DNA of 64,000 nt, taken from assembly GCA_010909165.1 (NCBI GenBank), contig VJWM01000011.1, positions 434,001-498,000 of the forward strand, written 5' to 3'. The DNA is from Anthoceros angustus. Taxonomy: Eukaryota > Streptophyta > Anthocerotopsida > Anthocerotales > Anthocerotaceae. Both the position numbers and the translations under genes were made by a program. Positions 44,998-56,216 of this stretch are shown here, one piece after another. Every line of letters starts with the position of its first letter. Within the stretch, counting starts at the first letter, position 1. The notes under the pieces are model-generated. The model was not told the DNA's origin and did not search any database. It saw only the letters and a list, made by a program, of their open reading frames with translations.

Positions 44998-46857
44998 ATG
45001 GGCGGACACGGCCAACGGGCCAAGCTAGTGGTTGGCTTGGATTTCAGGACTACGTTCTCCGGCTTTGCCTACTCTCACACAGACGATCCCGACCGAATCC
45101 ACGCCCTCTACGATTGGCCAGGCCAGCCCCAACCCTACATCAAGACGCAGACCAGCCTCTTCTACGAACCCAATTCGCAGCGCCGGTCCGATGCAGATCC
45201 CGAGTACGTGGTGCGCAAATGGGCGTGGCCCGCCCAGGAGCACTACCTCAGAGTGATGCAGGGCGCCCACCGGGCTCGCCGTGTTGCAGCAACCCGGCCC
45301 ACGCCAGACGACGCATCCTCATCCGCCGCTGTGGACATCGAGCAGGACGTACAGCATCAAGTTGGCTTCTTCGTGAATCGCTTCAAGCTCCATCTGGTGG
45401 ACGGCTCGGCCTCCCCGATTTCGGAGGTCTGGACATTGTCAAGCAGCAGCAGCAACCCAAGCCCAGCCCCAGCCCCAGCCCCGGACAGGGTCAAGACCAA
45501 GTCTGGGAAGGGCAAACCCGGATCGGGCATGTGTTGGCTGCTCTGCGGGAGCGGAAACATGGAGGATGTTGAATCCGAATCCGAATCCGAGCATGTCACT
45601 CATCACCAATTCCCACCCACTGGGGGAAGTGGCAGTGAAAACCAGTTCCGGGAACTGCCCTCTGCAGGAGAAGGCGTTGATAATCAGTTCCTGGCACGGG
45701 ACCGGGACCGGGATCGGGATCGGAATCAAGATCAGGGGCTGGGGGAGCTGGACGGGATTGAGCCGGATGATAGCAAAACCAAGCTGAGGCATGGGTTGGA
45801 CTCGCATCTCCCGCCCGGCGTGACGGTGGAGAGAGCCATCACCGATTTCCTCCACAACATGGCGGATTTCATCCTGCAGCACCTCAGGGCCAGCTACCCG
45901 GCGGCGGGCAACCTCAACATGGCGCATGTGCAGTGGTGCCTCACAGTGCCCGCCATCTGGGACGACAAAGCCAAGCAGAAGATGAGATTTTGCGCGCAGA
46001 GGGCCGGGATGGTGCGGGGCCCGCACTGCCCTCCGGAGCGGGCGCCCATGGCCAGCCCCTTCGAGCTCATCATCGTGCTCGAGTCCGAGGCCGCCTCCAT
46101 CTACTGCGCCAAGAAGTCCAGGCAGCTGGACCTGGCCAGGGAACCCACTTCCTGGTGGCGGACATCGGGGAGGAACTGCCGACATTGTTGTGCACATGAA
46201 GGACAACGACGAGAACGCCACGCTTCAGGTGCGGGAGGTGAAGCACAGCGTGGGCGGGCTCTGCGGAGGGACATTCGTGGACAGGGGTTCATGGACTTCT
46301 TGGACCGCAGAATCGGATGCTTCGCCGACTTCGCCAAGGACCACGCCGGGATGCTGCACAAGATCGTGAAAGAGTGGGAGTCGTCGAAGCGGACGTTCGA
46401 TGGGTCGCTGGATTTTCCGTGGGAGTTCAATCTGCCCACCATTCTGGCCGAACAGTGGCAGAAATACGACGAGGAAATGCTCGCACGGGATCCAGCCCAT
46501 GTCGCCATGAAGGTCTACGACCATATCGAGATCTCGGAGCAGGAGATGAGGGGCATTTTCGACCCCGTGGTGGACCAGATCATCGGGCTCATCGGAGGCC
46601 AGATGTCTCCTCACGTGCAAGTCATCCTCATGGTGGGGGCTTCTCCGGATCTCCTACCTGCTCAGGAGGGTGAGGGAGGCGTTCGAGAGCCGTGTGAGGG
46701 GCCACATCATCTGCCCGTCTGACCCGGGAGTGCCATCTGCCAGGGCGCAGTCTTGCTGGGGATGTCGCAGAATGTGATCGTGTCCAGGGTTGCGCGCAAG
46801 ACTTACGGTATCAGCGAGTGCAGGGACTTCCAGCACGGTGATCCAACTCACTTGCTT
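44998..46857 (+). CDS. HSPA12-like HSP70, longest copy (574-codon ORF, 3' end replaced)
   Basis: The open frame 44998-46722 covers the ATPase domain: GLDF-TTFSG loop, [66 protein letters not shown] and GIFDPVVDQIIGLIGGQMS. The phosphate-1 loop Gly is changed to Arg (LDFRTTFSG) in this copy only. Three G runs each look one base short within about 46135-46290, so the phosphate-2 motif D-I-G-G-G-T is read out of frame for 43 codons before the frame returns. A further lost G near 46637 ends the frame. At about 46848 CTTGCTTGA switches to flank DNA. Truncated and probably inactive; annotated as coding because of the long frame. Confidence 0.7.
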
Positions 46858-47956
46858 GATTATGCCCCAGCTAAACCTGTCCAATGCGAACCTCTGCATT
46901 GCCGCAGATGTTGTTGTCTGTGGAAACCTCCCTTGTGCTGTTGCCTGATCCTGGTCTGGTGGTCTGTGTCTTCGGCCTTGTGATTACCAAGAACGGAAAT
47001 GTGAGGGAGCTGTGCATCGAAGCCTGACAGCCTCGCGCTGTTGCTCTGTATGGTGCCAGTGATCAAAAGACATCACATTCCATGAAACTGAAGGCTTTGT
47101 CTCTCTCCTTTCCGTCTCGCTGGGTTCCAGCCTTCATTGTCTCTGAATGTTGCACTGTTTAGGGAACTTGAATGACAGTGTGCTTGTTTGTCCCTACATA
47201 CCTACAAGGAATTCCACAGCCATGGATATGGTGGTGGCAAGGTACGGCCATATATTTGCATACATATATGTATGCCGCGATGAGACATTGCTGTCCTCCA
47301 TTGCTTGTCCTTCATCACGGGCCGGTGTTCCCCACACCGGCCCGTGACTATGACCTACCTTGGCAACGCTGAGTCTCTGGCTCGGCGTGTGTGATGCACT
47401 GGCACGCTTCTCCATTCACATGGCTTCTGATCTGTAGCGGGATTTGGAGGCTTCTGTGGTGGTGTGTCGGCCAAATTTTGGAAGGAGCAGCCCTAGCAAC
47501 GACCCAGATGCCTAGCATATTACAGTTGATGCTGTTGTCAGGTCCCGCACACCAGCGTTCCACGTCCCTTAAGGTGTTGGCGTGCACATGTATTTTGCAT
47601 TCGCGCACACAGTCGGGGAAGGTGGTGACCTGTCCGGAAGGACCGAGTCTCCCCCCGTCCCCCCGCCTGTGCGTCACACCTTATTATAGTACACGTGTCG
47701 GCGTTCAAAACGGGCAGAAGCTGCACATCGAACTGCTCATTCCCACCGAAAACAATGAAATGCACTCGCCTTTGAGTGAAGTGGAAGTGAAGTGAGCAAC
47801 TTTTCCATGTCAGTTCTGCCAAAACACATTCCACCATTCTACCCGCAAGGAGATGCATAGCCATGACCCGCGTCCCCAAACCTAAAAATGAGCAGATGCA
47901 CACTCACACCAAGGACCAGGTCTGGGGTTCCTGTCGTCCAAGTGGGGCAGCTTGGA
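46858..47956. repeat. Flank mosaic between HSP70 copies
   Basis: Pieces in order: 38908-type flank to about 47125, joined at TGGGTTCCA to the HSP70 downstream flank (with hairpin 47316-47346), joined at CTGTGGTGG (about 47454) to the G-box flank and leader, joined at TTGGACTCG (about 47953) to HSP70 coding sequence. Confidence 0.85.
47316..47346. repeat. 13-bp-stem hairpin in HSP70 downstream flank (four copies)
   Basis: CACGGGCCGGTGT, loop TCCCC, then the exact inverted complement. Identical copies lie at 52368-52398, 54304-54334 and 56782-56812. It may be an RNA 3' element or a DNA hairpin; no T-run follows, and bacterial-type termination is not relevant here. Confidence 0.9.
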
Positions 47957-49402
47957 CTCGCATCTCCCGCCCGGCGTGACGGTGGAGAGAGCCATCACCG
48001 ATTTCCTCCACAACATGGCGGATTTCATCCTGCAGCACCTCAGGGCCAGCTACCCGGCGGCGGGCAACCTCAACATGGCGCATGTGCAGTGGTGCCTCAC
48101 AGTGCCCGCCATCTGGGACGACAAAGCCAAGCAGAAGATGAGATTTTGCGCGCAGAGGGCCGGGATGGTGCGGGGCCCGCACTGCCCTCCGGAGCGGGCG
48201 CCCATGGCCAGCCCCTTCGAGCTCATCATCGTGCTCGAGTCCGAGGCCGCCTCCATCTACTGCGCCAAGAAGTCCAGGCAGCTGGACCTGGCCAGGGAAC
48301 CCACTTCCTGGTGGCGGACATCGGGGAGGAACTGCCGACATTGTTGTGCACATGAAGGACAACGACGAGAACGCCACGCTTCAGGTGCGGGAGGTGAAGC
48401 ACAGCGTGGGCGGGCTCTGCGGAGGGACATTCGTGGACAGGGGTTCATGGACTTCTTGGACCGCAGAATCGGATGCTTCGCCGACTTCGCCAAGGACCAC
48501 GCCGGGATGCTGCACAAGATCGTGAAAGAGTGGGAGTCGTCGAAGCGGACGTTCGATGGGTCGCTGGATTTTCCGTGGGAGTTCAATCTGCCCACCATTC
48601 TGGCCGAACAGTGGCAGAAATACGACGAGGAAATGCTCGCACGGGATCCAGCCCATGTCGCCATGAAGGTCTACGACCATATCGAGATCTCGGAGCAGGA
48701 GATGAGGGGCATTTTCGACCCCGTGGTGGACCAGATCATCGGGCTCATCGGAGGCCAGATGTCTCCTCACGTGCAAGTCATCCTCATGGTGGGGGCTTCT
48801 CCGGATCTCCCTACCTGCTCAGGAGGGTGAGGGAGGCGTTCGAGAGCCGTGTGAGGGGCCACATCATCTGCCCGTCTGACCCCAGTGCCATCTGCCAGGG
48901 CGCAGTCTTGCTGGGGATGTCGCAGAATGTGATCGTGTCCAGGGTTGCGCGCAAGACTTACGGTATCAGCGAGTGCAGGGACTTCCAGCACGGTGATCCA
49001 ACTCACTTGCTTGACGTTGTGAACGGCAGGCGGAAATGCAAGGATGCCTTCTGTGTGTTCGTCCGAATAGGGCAGGAAATCGGCATCGATGAATGCGTCC
49101 AGAAAGAGCGATACCCGGTGTATGCTGGACAGAAGACCGTCCAGCTGCTCCTCTACAGCTCCACCCAAACCAACCCCAGGTACATATCTGACGCCGGCGT
49201 GAAGCTGGAAGGGACTTTGACCATGGACATCTCTGAGGACTTGGGCCGCCTCGACACCAGGAGGTGCATTCTTGTCTCGCTTTACTTCGGAAGGTCTTAC
49301 CTCCAGGTGAAAGCACAGCGGAAGAACTTTGGAAACACATCACAAGTGTTGGAGATGTCGGAGTACATCGACTTCAGTAGCCACGAAGCCACCTCCTCCT
49401 AG
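47957..49402 (+). pseudogene. HSPA12-like HSP70, copy 5 (C-terminal two thirds)
   Basis: It begins at SHLPPGVTVERAITDFLHNM and reaches the genuine C-terminus TTSS-type end SSHEATSS, TAG at 49400-49402. GGTGGGGGCTTC near 48787 is one G short of the 55600 copy, splitting the reading into 47952-48830 and a second frame to 49402. The C-terminal part contains PVYAGQKTVQLLLYSSTQTN and YFGRSYLQVKA, typical of the family's end. Confidence 0.85.
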
Positions 49403-49634
49403 CTAGGATACTTTACCACATACAATTATTCATGGCGTCCATCTCACATCCTCTCATCATCTGCAGCTTGTGCTTGCTGCGAGCAACAACAGGGCCAGGC
49501 CAGCCAACAGCTCTGGCAGTGTGACACTTACAAATGGCATCCGGCGAGCTTCATCTCGTCAGTCCATGGTGTGACGAGCAAAAACAGGCAGGCGTGAGTG
49601 GAGTGAATGCAACTGACCAGTTTGAGTGGCAGTG
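49403..49634. other. HSP70 3' flank joined to HSP70 leader
   Basis: 49403-49480 is the natural downstream flank (compare 56217-56295). TGCGAGCAA then switches to the leader, which joins coding sequence near 49632. Confidence 0.75.
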
Positions 49635-51241
49635 GCTCAGTTCCGGGAACTGCCCTCTGCAGGAGAAGGCGTTGATAATCAGTTCCTGGCACGGGACCGG
49701 GACCGGGATCGGGATCGGAATCAAGATCAGGGGCTGGGGGAGCTGGACGGGATTGAGCCGGATGATAGCAAAACCAAGCTGAGGCATGGGTTGGACTCGC
49801 ATCTCCCGCCCGGCGTGACGGTGGAGAGAGCCATCACCGATTTCCTCCACAACATGGCGGATTTCATCCTGCAGCACCTCAGGGCCAGCTACCCGGCGGC
49901 GGGCAACCTCAACATGGCGCATGTGCAGTGGTGCCTCACAGTGCCCGCCATCTGGGACGACAAAGCCAAGCAGAAGATGAGATTTTGCGCGCAGAGGGCC
50001 GGGATGGTGCGGGGCCCGCACTGCCCTCCGGAGCGGGCGCCCATGGCCAGCCCCTTCGAGCTCATCATCGTGCTCGAGTCCGAGGCCGCCTCCATCTACT
50101 GCGCCAAGAAGTCCAGGCAGCTGGACCTGGCCAGGGAACCCACTTCCTGGTGGCGGACATCGGGGAGGAACTGCCGACATTGTTGTGCACATGAAGGACA
50201 ACGACGAGAACGCCACGCTTCAGGTGCGGGAGGTGAAGCACAGCGTGGGCGGGCTCTGCGGAGGGACATTCGTGGACAGGGGTTCATGGACTTCTTGGAC
50301 CGCAGAATCGGATGCTTCGCCGACTTCGCCAAGGACCACGCCGGGATGCTGCACAAGATCGTGAAAGAGTGGGAGTCGTCGAAGCGGACGTTCGATGGGT
50401 CGCTGGATTTTCCGTGGGAGTTCAATCTGCCCACCATTCTGGCCGAACAGTGGCAGAAATACGACGAGGAAATGCTCGCACGGGATCCAGCCCATGTCGC
50501 CATGAAGGTCTACGACCATATCGAGATCTCGGAGCAGGAGATGAGGGGCATTTTCGACCCCGTGGTGGACCAGATCATCGGGCTCATCGGAGGCCAGATG
50601 TCTCCTCACGTGCAAGTCATCCTCATGGTGGGGGCTTCTCCGGATCTCCCTACCTGCTCAGGAGGGTGAGGGAGGCGTTCGAGAGCCGTGTGAGGGGCCA
50701 CATCATCTGCCCGTCTGACCCCAGTGCCATCTGCCAGGGCGCAGTCTTGCTGGGGATGTCGCAGAATGTGATCGTGTCCAGGGTTGCGCGCAAGACTTAC
50801 GGTATCAGCGAGTGCAGGGACTTCCAGCACGGTGATCCAACTCACTTGCTTGACGTTGTGAACGGCAGGCGGAAATGCAAGGATGCCTTCTGTGTGTTCG
50901 TCCGAATAGGGCAGGAAATCGGCATCGATGAATGCGTCCAGAAAGAGCGATACCCGGTGTATGCTGGACAGAAGACCGTCCAGCTGCTCCTCTACAGCTC
51001 CACCCAAACCAACCCCAGGTACATATCTGACGCCGGCGTGAAGCTGGAAGGGACTTTGACCATGGACATCTCTGAGGACTTGGGCCGCCTCGACACCAGG
51101 AGGTGCATTCTTGTCTCGCTTTACTTCGGAAGGTCTTACCTCCAGGTGAAAGCACAGCGGAAGAACTTTGGAAACACATCACAAGTGTTGGAGATGTCGG
51201 AGTACATCGACTTCAGTAGCCACGAAGCCACCTCCTCCTAG
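49635..51241 (+). pseudogene. HSPA12-like HSP70, copy 6
   Basis: It covers QFRELPSAGEGVDNQFLARD to the C-terminus at 51241 with the same one-G loss (about 50633) and the same GACCCCAGTGCC shortening (about 50716) as copy 5. Copies 5 and 6 are therefore sisters. The N-terminal ATPase lobe is missing. Confidence 0.85.
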
Positions 51242-52066
51242 CTAGGTTCCATGCCTGCTTTTCACGGTTCCTTGACAGCAGCAGCGTCCACGCCCTTTCC
51301 GGCCTCTGCTACTGTGACCCTGTGGTGGTGTGTCGGCCAAATTTTGGAAGGAGCAGCCCCTAGCAACGACCCAGATGCCTAGCATATTACAGTTGATGCT
51401 GTTGTCAGGTCCCGCACACCAGCGTTCCACGTCCCTTAAGGTGTTGGCGTGCACATGTATTTTGCATTCGCGCACACAGTCGGGGAAGGTGGTGACCTGT
51501 CCGGAAGGACCGAGTCTCCCCGTCCCCCGCCTGTGCGTCACACCTTATTATAGTACACGTGTCGGCGTTCAAAACGGGCAGAAGCTGCACATCGAACTGC
51601 TCATTCCCACCGAAAACAATGAAATGCACTCGCCTTTGAGTGAAGTGGAAGTGAAGTGAGCAACTTTTCCATGTCAGTTCTGCCAAAACACATTCCACCA
51701 TTCTACCCGCAAGGAGATGCATAGCCATGACCCGCGTCCCCAAACCTAAAAAATGAGCAGATGCACACTCACACCAAGGACCAGGTCTGGGGGTTCCTGT
51801 CGTCCAAGTGGGGCAGCTTGGACTCGGTCCTCGTCTATGGGGATGGCAGGCCTACGCCGGGGATGGCCCTGGCCTTCTCATGCTCACTCCAAGTGAACGA
51901 GTGGACGTGCGAGCAACAACAGGGCCAGGCCAGCCAACAGCTCTGGCAGTGTGACACTTACAAATGGCATCCGGCGAGCTTCATCTCGTCAGTCCATGGT
52001 GTGACGAGCAAAAACAGGCAGGCGTGAGTGGAGTGAATGCAACTGACCAGTTTGAGTGGCAGTTGT
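51242..52066. repeat. G-box flank and HSP70 leader, further copy
   Basis: This matches 39180-39660 and 40545-40890 in order. No HSP70 coding part follows; TTGTGCTTGC (about 52063-52072) switches to the HSP70 downstream flank instead. Confidence 0.85.
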
Positions 52067-53550
52067 GCTTGCTGCGAGCAAACTTGCAGTCATACCGACA
52101 TGACATCAATCGATTCCATTTGTTGTGACAAATTTTGTAAACTTTGACACATATGCCAGTGCAGCCTAGTTGGGTTCCAGCCTTCATTGTCTCTGAATGT
52201 TGCACTGTTTAGGGAACTTGAATGACAGTGTGCTTGTTTGTCCCTACATACCTACAAGGAATTCCACAGCCATGGATATGGTGGTGGCAAGGTACAACCA
52301 TATATTTGCATACATATGTATGCATGCCGCGATGAGACATTGCTGTCCTCCATTGCTTGTCCTTCATCACGGGCCGGTGTTCCCCACACCGGCCCGTGAC
52401 TATGACCTACACGCGCGCTGAGTCTCTGGCTCGGCGTGTGATGCACTGGCACGCTTCTCCATTCACATGGCTTCTGATCTGTAGCGGGATTTGGAGGCTT
52501 CTGTGGTGGGGATGGAGGAGGTTGTGTAGTGCTGTACAGGAATCCCGTTGAAGGTGGATCCGAGGCTGTTACCAGGGTTTGAATTTCCCTATTCGTGATC
52601 GCGGAGTGTCACGGGTTTGGGACACAAGCCGCAAGCTGGTTTAGGAGCTGTGACAAGAGAATTGATGTGGAAGGAATCGCGGACAGGAATCTGCTTGCTG
52701 AATCGCGGACAGGAATCTGCATCTGAATGTTCCTGGAATAACAAAGCTCAGAGATGTGAGGGATGTCGGGATAAGCAATGCCAACTGAGCTCACGTGTTG
52801 AGTGCTACTTAGAAGTACGCACATTCTTCAGTATCACATCCTCATCATGAGTGAGCATCTTGTGATTCTTACCGTCATTCCTCATTATCACATACCTCAC
52901 CATGAGTGAGCACCTTGTGATTATGAGTCATAGTGTTCGTTCTTGTGGAAGTCCAGCAAGCATTCTTCACCGCATAGCTCGATGGATATTGCCTCAAGCC
53001 AAGCAGTTTCCTCAGTGCAGAACTTTTCATGTTCTTTTTCCTTGCCATTGTGGATATAAGTATACCTCATGAAAAGTTCTTTTTCCTTGCCATTGTGGAT
53101 ATAAGTATACCTCTTTCTGGCCATGAACACTTTTAGCTCACATGAGACGGAGTCTGAGCAGCAGCAACGGGTAGTAGAACGGCTCGGCTCGGCGGTGCAC
53201 ATGTAGGCAGGAATGCTATTTAAAATTCCTAGGTGGAGCCTTTGAGATTTATACATGAACAATCAATAGACAAGAATTTGGCGGTGTTGGCACTATTATT
53301 ATTGAGGGTTGCCGAGGTGAGGTGGGCTACAACCCCTTTTGGGGTCTCTTGGGGTTCATCATACTGAGCTAAGACTTTGTATGTCGGAGTAAGTGAGGAC
53401 TCTTTGTCTCCGATCCGATGCCTCCTTGTCCTTGACAATCCCAGTGTCATGATTTGTTCTCTCTCTATGCGATTTCTTCTCTCTGCAATGGAGCGGTCCA
53501 TACCTTCAGGATCAGAACACTCCATCCGGTATGTGCGTTAAGGGTGAAAA
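52067..53550. other. HSP70 downstream flank, copy A
   Basis: Non-coding DNA found again at 53990-54935 and 56520-57900. It has the hairpin, a 45-bp tandem duplication (GTTCTTTTTCCTTGCCATTG at about 53031 and 53075) and GAGTGAGCATCTTGTGATTC repeats. No gene is recognised. Short ORFs on both strands are not conserved between copies. Confidence 0.6.
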
Positions 53551-53930
53551 CCAGTTCCGGGAACTGCCCTCTGCAGGAGAAGGCGTTGATAATCAGTTCC
53601 TGGCACGGGACCGGGACCGGATCGGGATCGGAATCAAGATCAGGGGCTGGGGAGCTGGACGGGATTGAGCCGGATGATAGCAAAACCAAGCTGAGGCATG
53701 GGTTGGACTCGCATCTCCCGCCCGGCGTGAAGCTGGAAGGGACTTTGACCATGGACATCTCTGAGGACTTGGGCCGCCTCGACACCAGGAGGTGCATTCT
53801 TGTCTCGCTTTACTTCGGAAGGTCTTACCTCCAGGTGAAAGCACAGCGGAAGAACTTTGGAAACACATCACAAGTGTTGGAGATGTCGGAGTACATCGAC
53901 TTCAGTAGCCACGAAGCCACCTCCTCCTAG
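53551..53930 (+). pseudogene. HSP70 scrap: mid-region joined to C-terminus
   Basis: It starts like 45640 (CCAGTTCCGGGAACTG) and at CCGGCGTGA (about 53722) jumps about 450 codons ahead to KLEGTLTMDISEDLGRLDTR, ending at SSHEATSS. The join keeps the ORF open (158 codons) by chance. Confidence 0.85.
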
Positions 53931-54936
53931 CTAGGATACTTTACCACATACAATTATTCATGGCGTCCATCTCACATCCTCTCATCATCTGCAGCTTGTG
54001 CTTGCTGCGAGCAAACTTGCAGTCATACCGACATGACATCAATCGATTCCATTTGTTGTGACAAATTTTGTAAACTTTGACACATATGCCAGTGCAGCCT
54101 AGTTGGGTTCCAGCCTTCATTGTCTCTGAATGTTGCACTGTTTAGGGGAACTTGAATGACAGTGTGCTTGTTTGTCCCTACATACCTACAAGGAATTCCA
54201 CAGCCATGGATATGGTGGTGGCAAGGTACAACCATATATTTGCATACATATATGTATGCATGCCGCGATGAGACATTGCTGTCCTCCATTGCTTGTCCTT
54301 CATCACGGGCCGGTGTTCCCCACACCGGCCCGTGACTATGACCTACACGCGCGCTGAGTCTCTGGCTCGGCGTGTGATGCACTGGCACGCTTCTCCATTC
54401 ACATGGCTTCTGATCTGTAGCGGGATTTGGAGGCTTCTGTGGTGGGGATGGAGGAGGTTGTGTAGTGCTGTACAGGAATCCCGTTGAAGGTGGATCCGAG
54501 GCTGTTACCAGGGTTTGAATTTCCCTATTCGTGATCGCGGAGTGTCACGGGTTTGGGACACAAGCCGCAAGCTGGTTTAGGAGCTGTGACAAGAGAATTG
54601 ATGTGGAAGGAATCGCGGACAGGAATCTGCTTGCTGAATCGCGGACAGGAATCTGCATCTGAATGTTCCTGGGAATAACAAAGCTCAGAGATGTGAGGGG
54701 ATGTCGGGATAAGCAATGCCAACTGAGCTCACGTGTTGAGTGCTACTTAGAAGTACGCACATTCTTCAGTATCACATCCTCATCATGAGTGAGCATCTTG
54801 TGATTCTTACCGTCATTCCTCATTATCACATACCTCACCATGAGTGAGCACCTTGTGATTATGAGTCATAGTGTTCGTTCTTGTGGAAGTCCAGCAAGCA
54901 TTCTTCACCGCATAGCTCGATGGATATTGCCTCAAG
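53931..54936. repeat. HSP70 downstream flank, copy B
   Basis: This repeats 52067-53000 almost exactly. It ends at AAGCCAAGCAG (about 54933), where copy A goes on into AGTTTCCTCAG flank but this copy switches to HSP70 coding DNA. Confidence 0.85.
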
Positions 54937-56216
54937 CCAAGCAGAAGATGAGATTTTGCGCGCAGAGGGCCGGGATGGTGCGGGGCCCGCACTGCCCTCC
55001 GGAGCGGGCGCCCATGGCCAGCCCCTTCGAGCTCATCATCGTGCTCGAGTCCGAGGCCGCCTCCATCTACTGCGCCAAGAAGTCCAGGCAGCTGGACCTG
55101 GCCAGGGAACCCACTTCCTGGTGGCGGACATCGGGGAGGAACTGCCGACATTGTTGTGCACATGAAGGACAACGACGAGAACGCCACGCTTCAGGTGCGG
55201 GAGGTGAAGCACAGCGTGGGCGGGCTCTGCGGAGGGACATTCGTGGACAGGGGTTCATGGACTTCTTGGACCGCAGAATCGGATGCTTCGCCGACTTCGC
55301 CAAGGACCACGCCGGGATGCTGCACAAGATCGTGAAAGAGTGGGAGTCGTCGAAGCGGACGTTCGATGGGTCGCTGGATTTTCCGTGGGAGTTCAATCTG
55401 CCCACCATTCTGGCCGAACAGTGGCAGAAATACGACGAGGAAATGCTCGCACGGGATCCAGCCCATGTCGCCATGAAGGTCTACGACCATATCGAGATCT
55501 CGGAGCAGGAGATGAGGGGCATTTTCGACCCCGTGGTGGACCAGATCATCGGGCTCATCGGAGGCCAGATGTCTCCTCACGTGCAAGTCATCCTCATGGT
55601 GGGGGGCTTCTCCGGATCTCCCTACCTGCTCAGGAGGGTGAGGGAGGCGTTCGAGAGCCGTGTGAGGGGCCACATCATCTGCCCGTCTGACCCCGGGAGT
55701 GCCATCTGCCAGGGCGCAGTCTTGCTGGGGATGTCGCAGAATGTGATCGTGTCCAGGGTTGCGCGCAAGACTTACGGTATCAGCGAGTGCAGGGACTTCC
55801 AGCACGGTGATCCAACTCACTTGCTTGACGTTGTGAACGGCAGGCGGAAATGCAAGGATGCCTTCTGTGTGTTCGTCCGAATAGGGCAGGAAATCGGCAT
55901 CGATGAATGCGTCCAGAAAGAGCGATACCCGGTGTATGCTGGACAGAAGACCGTCCAGCTGCTCCTCTACAGCTCCACCCAAACCAACCCCAGGTACATA
56001 TCTGACGCCGGCGTGAAGCTGGAAGGGACTTTGACCATGGACATCTCTGAGGACTTGGGCCGCCTCGACACCAGGAGGTGCATTCTTGTCTCGCTTTACT
56101 TCGGAAGGTCTTACCTCCAGGTGAAAGCACAGCGGAAGAACTTTGGAAACACATCACAAGTGTTGGAGATGTCGGAGTACATCGACTTCAGTAGCCACGA
56201 AGCCACCTCCTCCTAG
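54937..56216 (+). CDS. HSPA12-like HSP70, C-terminal copy with best frame
   Basis: The 458-codon frame (from an ATG at 54840 in flank DNA) enters HSP70 at KQKMRFCAQRAGMVRG and continues to SSHEATSS and TAG at 56214-56216. It keeps VQVILMVGGFSGSPYLLRRV, the adenosine-contact G-G-F-S-x-S-P motif of HSP70, which the other copies break by losing one G. The 43-codon out-of-frame stretch over the phosphate-2 motif is still present. It is followed by the natural 3' flank, so this is probably the true gene end. Confidence 0.75.

Noticed and set aside
45439-46221. 260-codon minus-strand ORF and similar antisense ORFs in each HSP70 copy
   Set aside because: They are GC-rich antisense shadows repeated wherever the HSP70 core is repeated, with no family motif.
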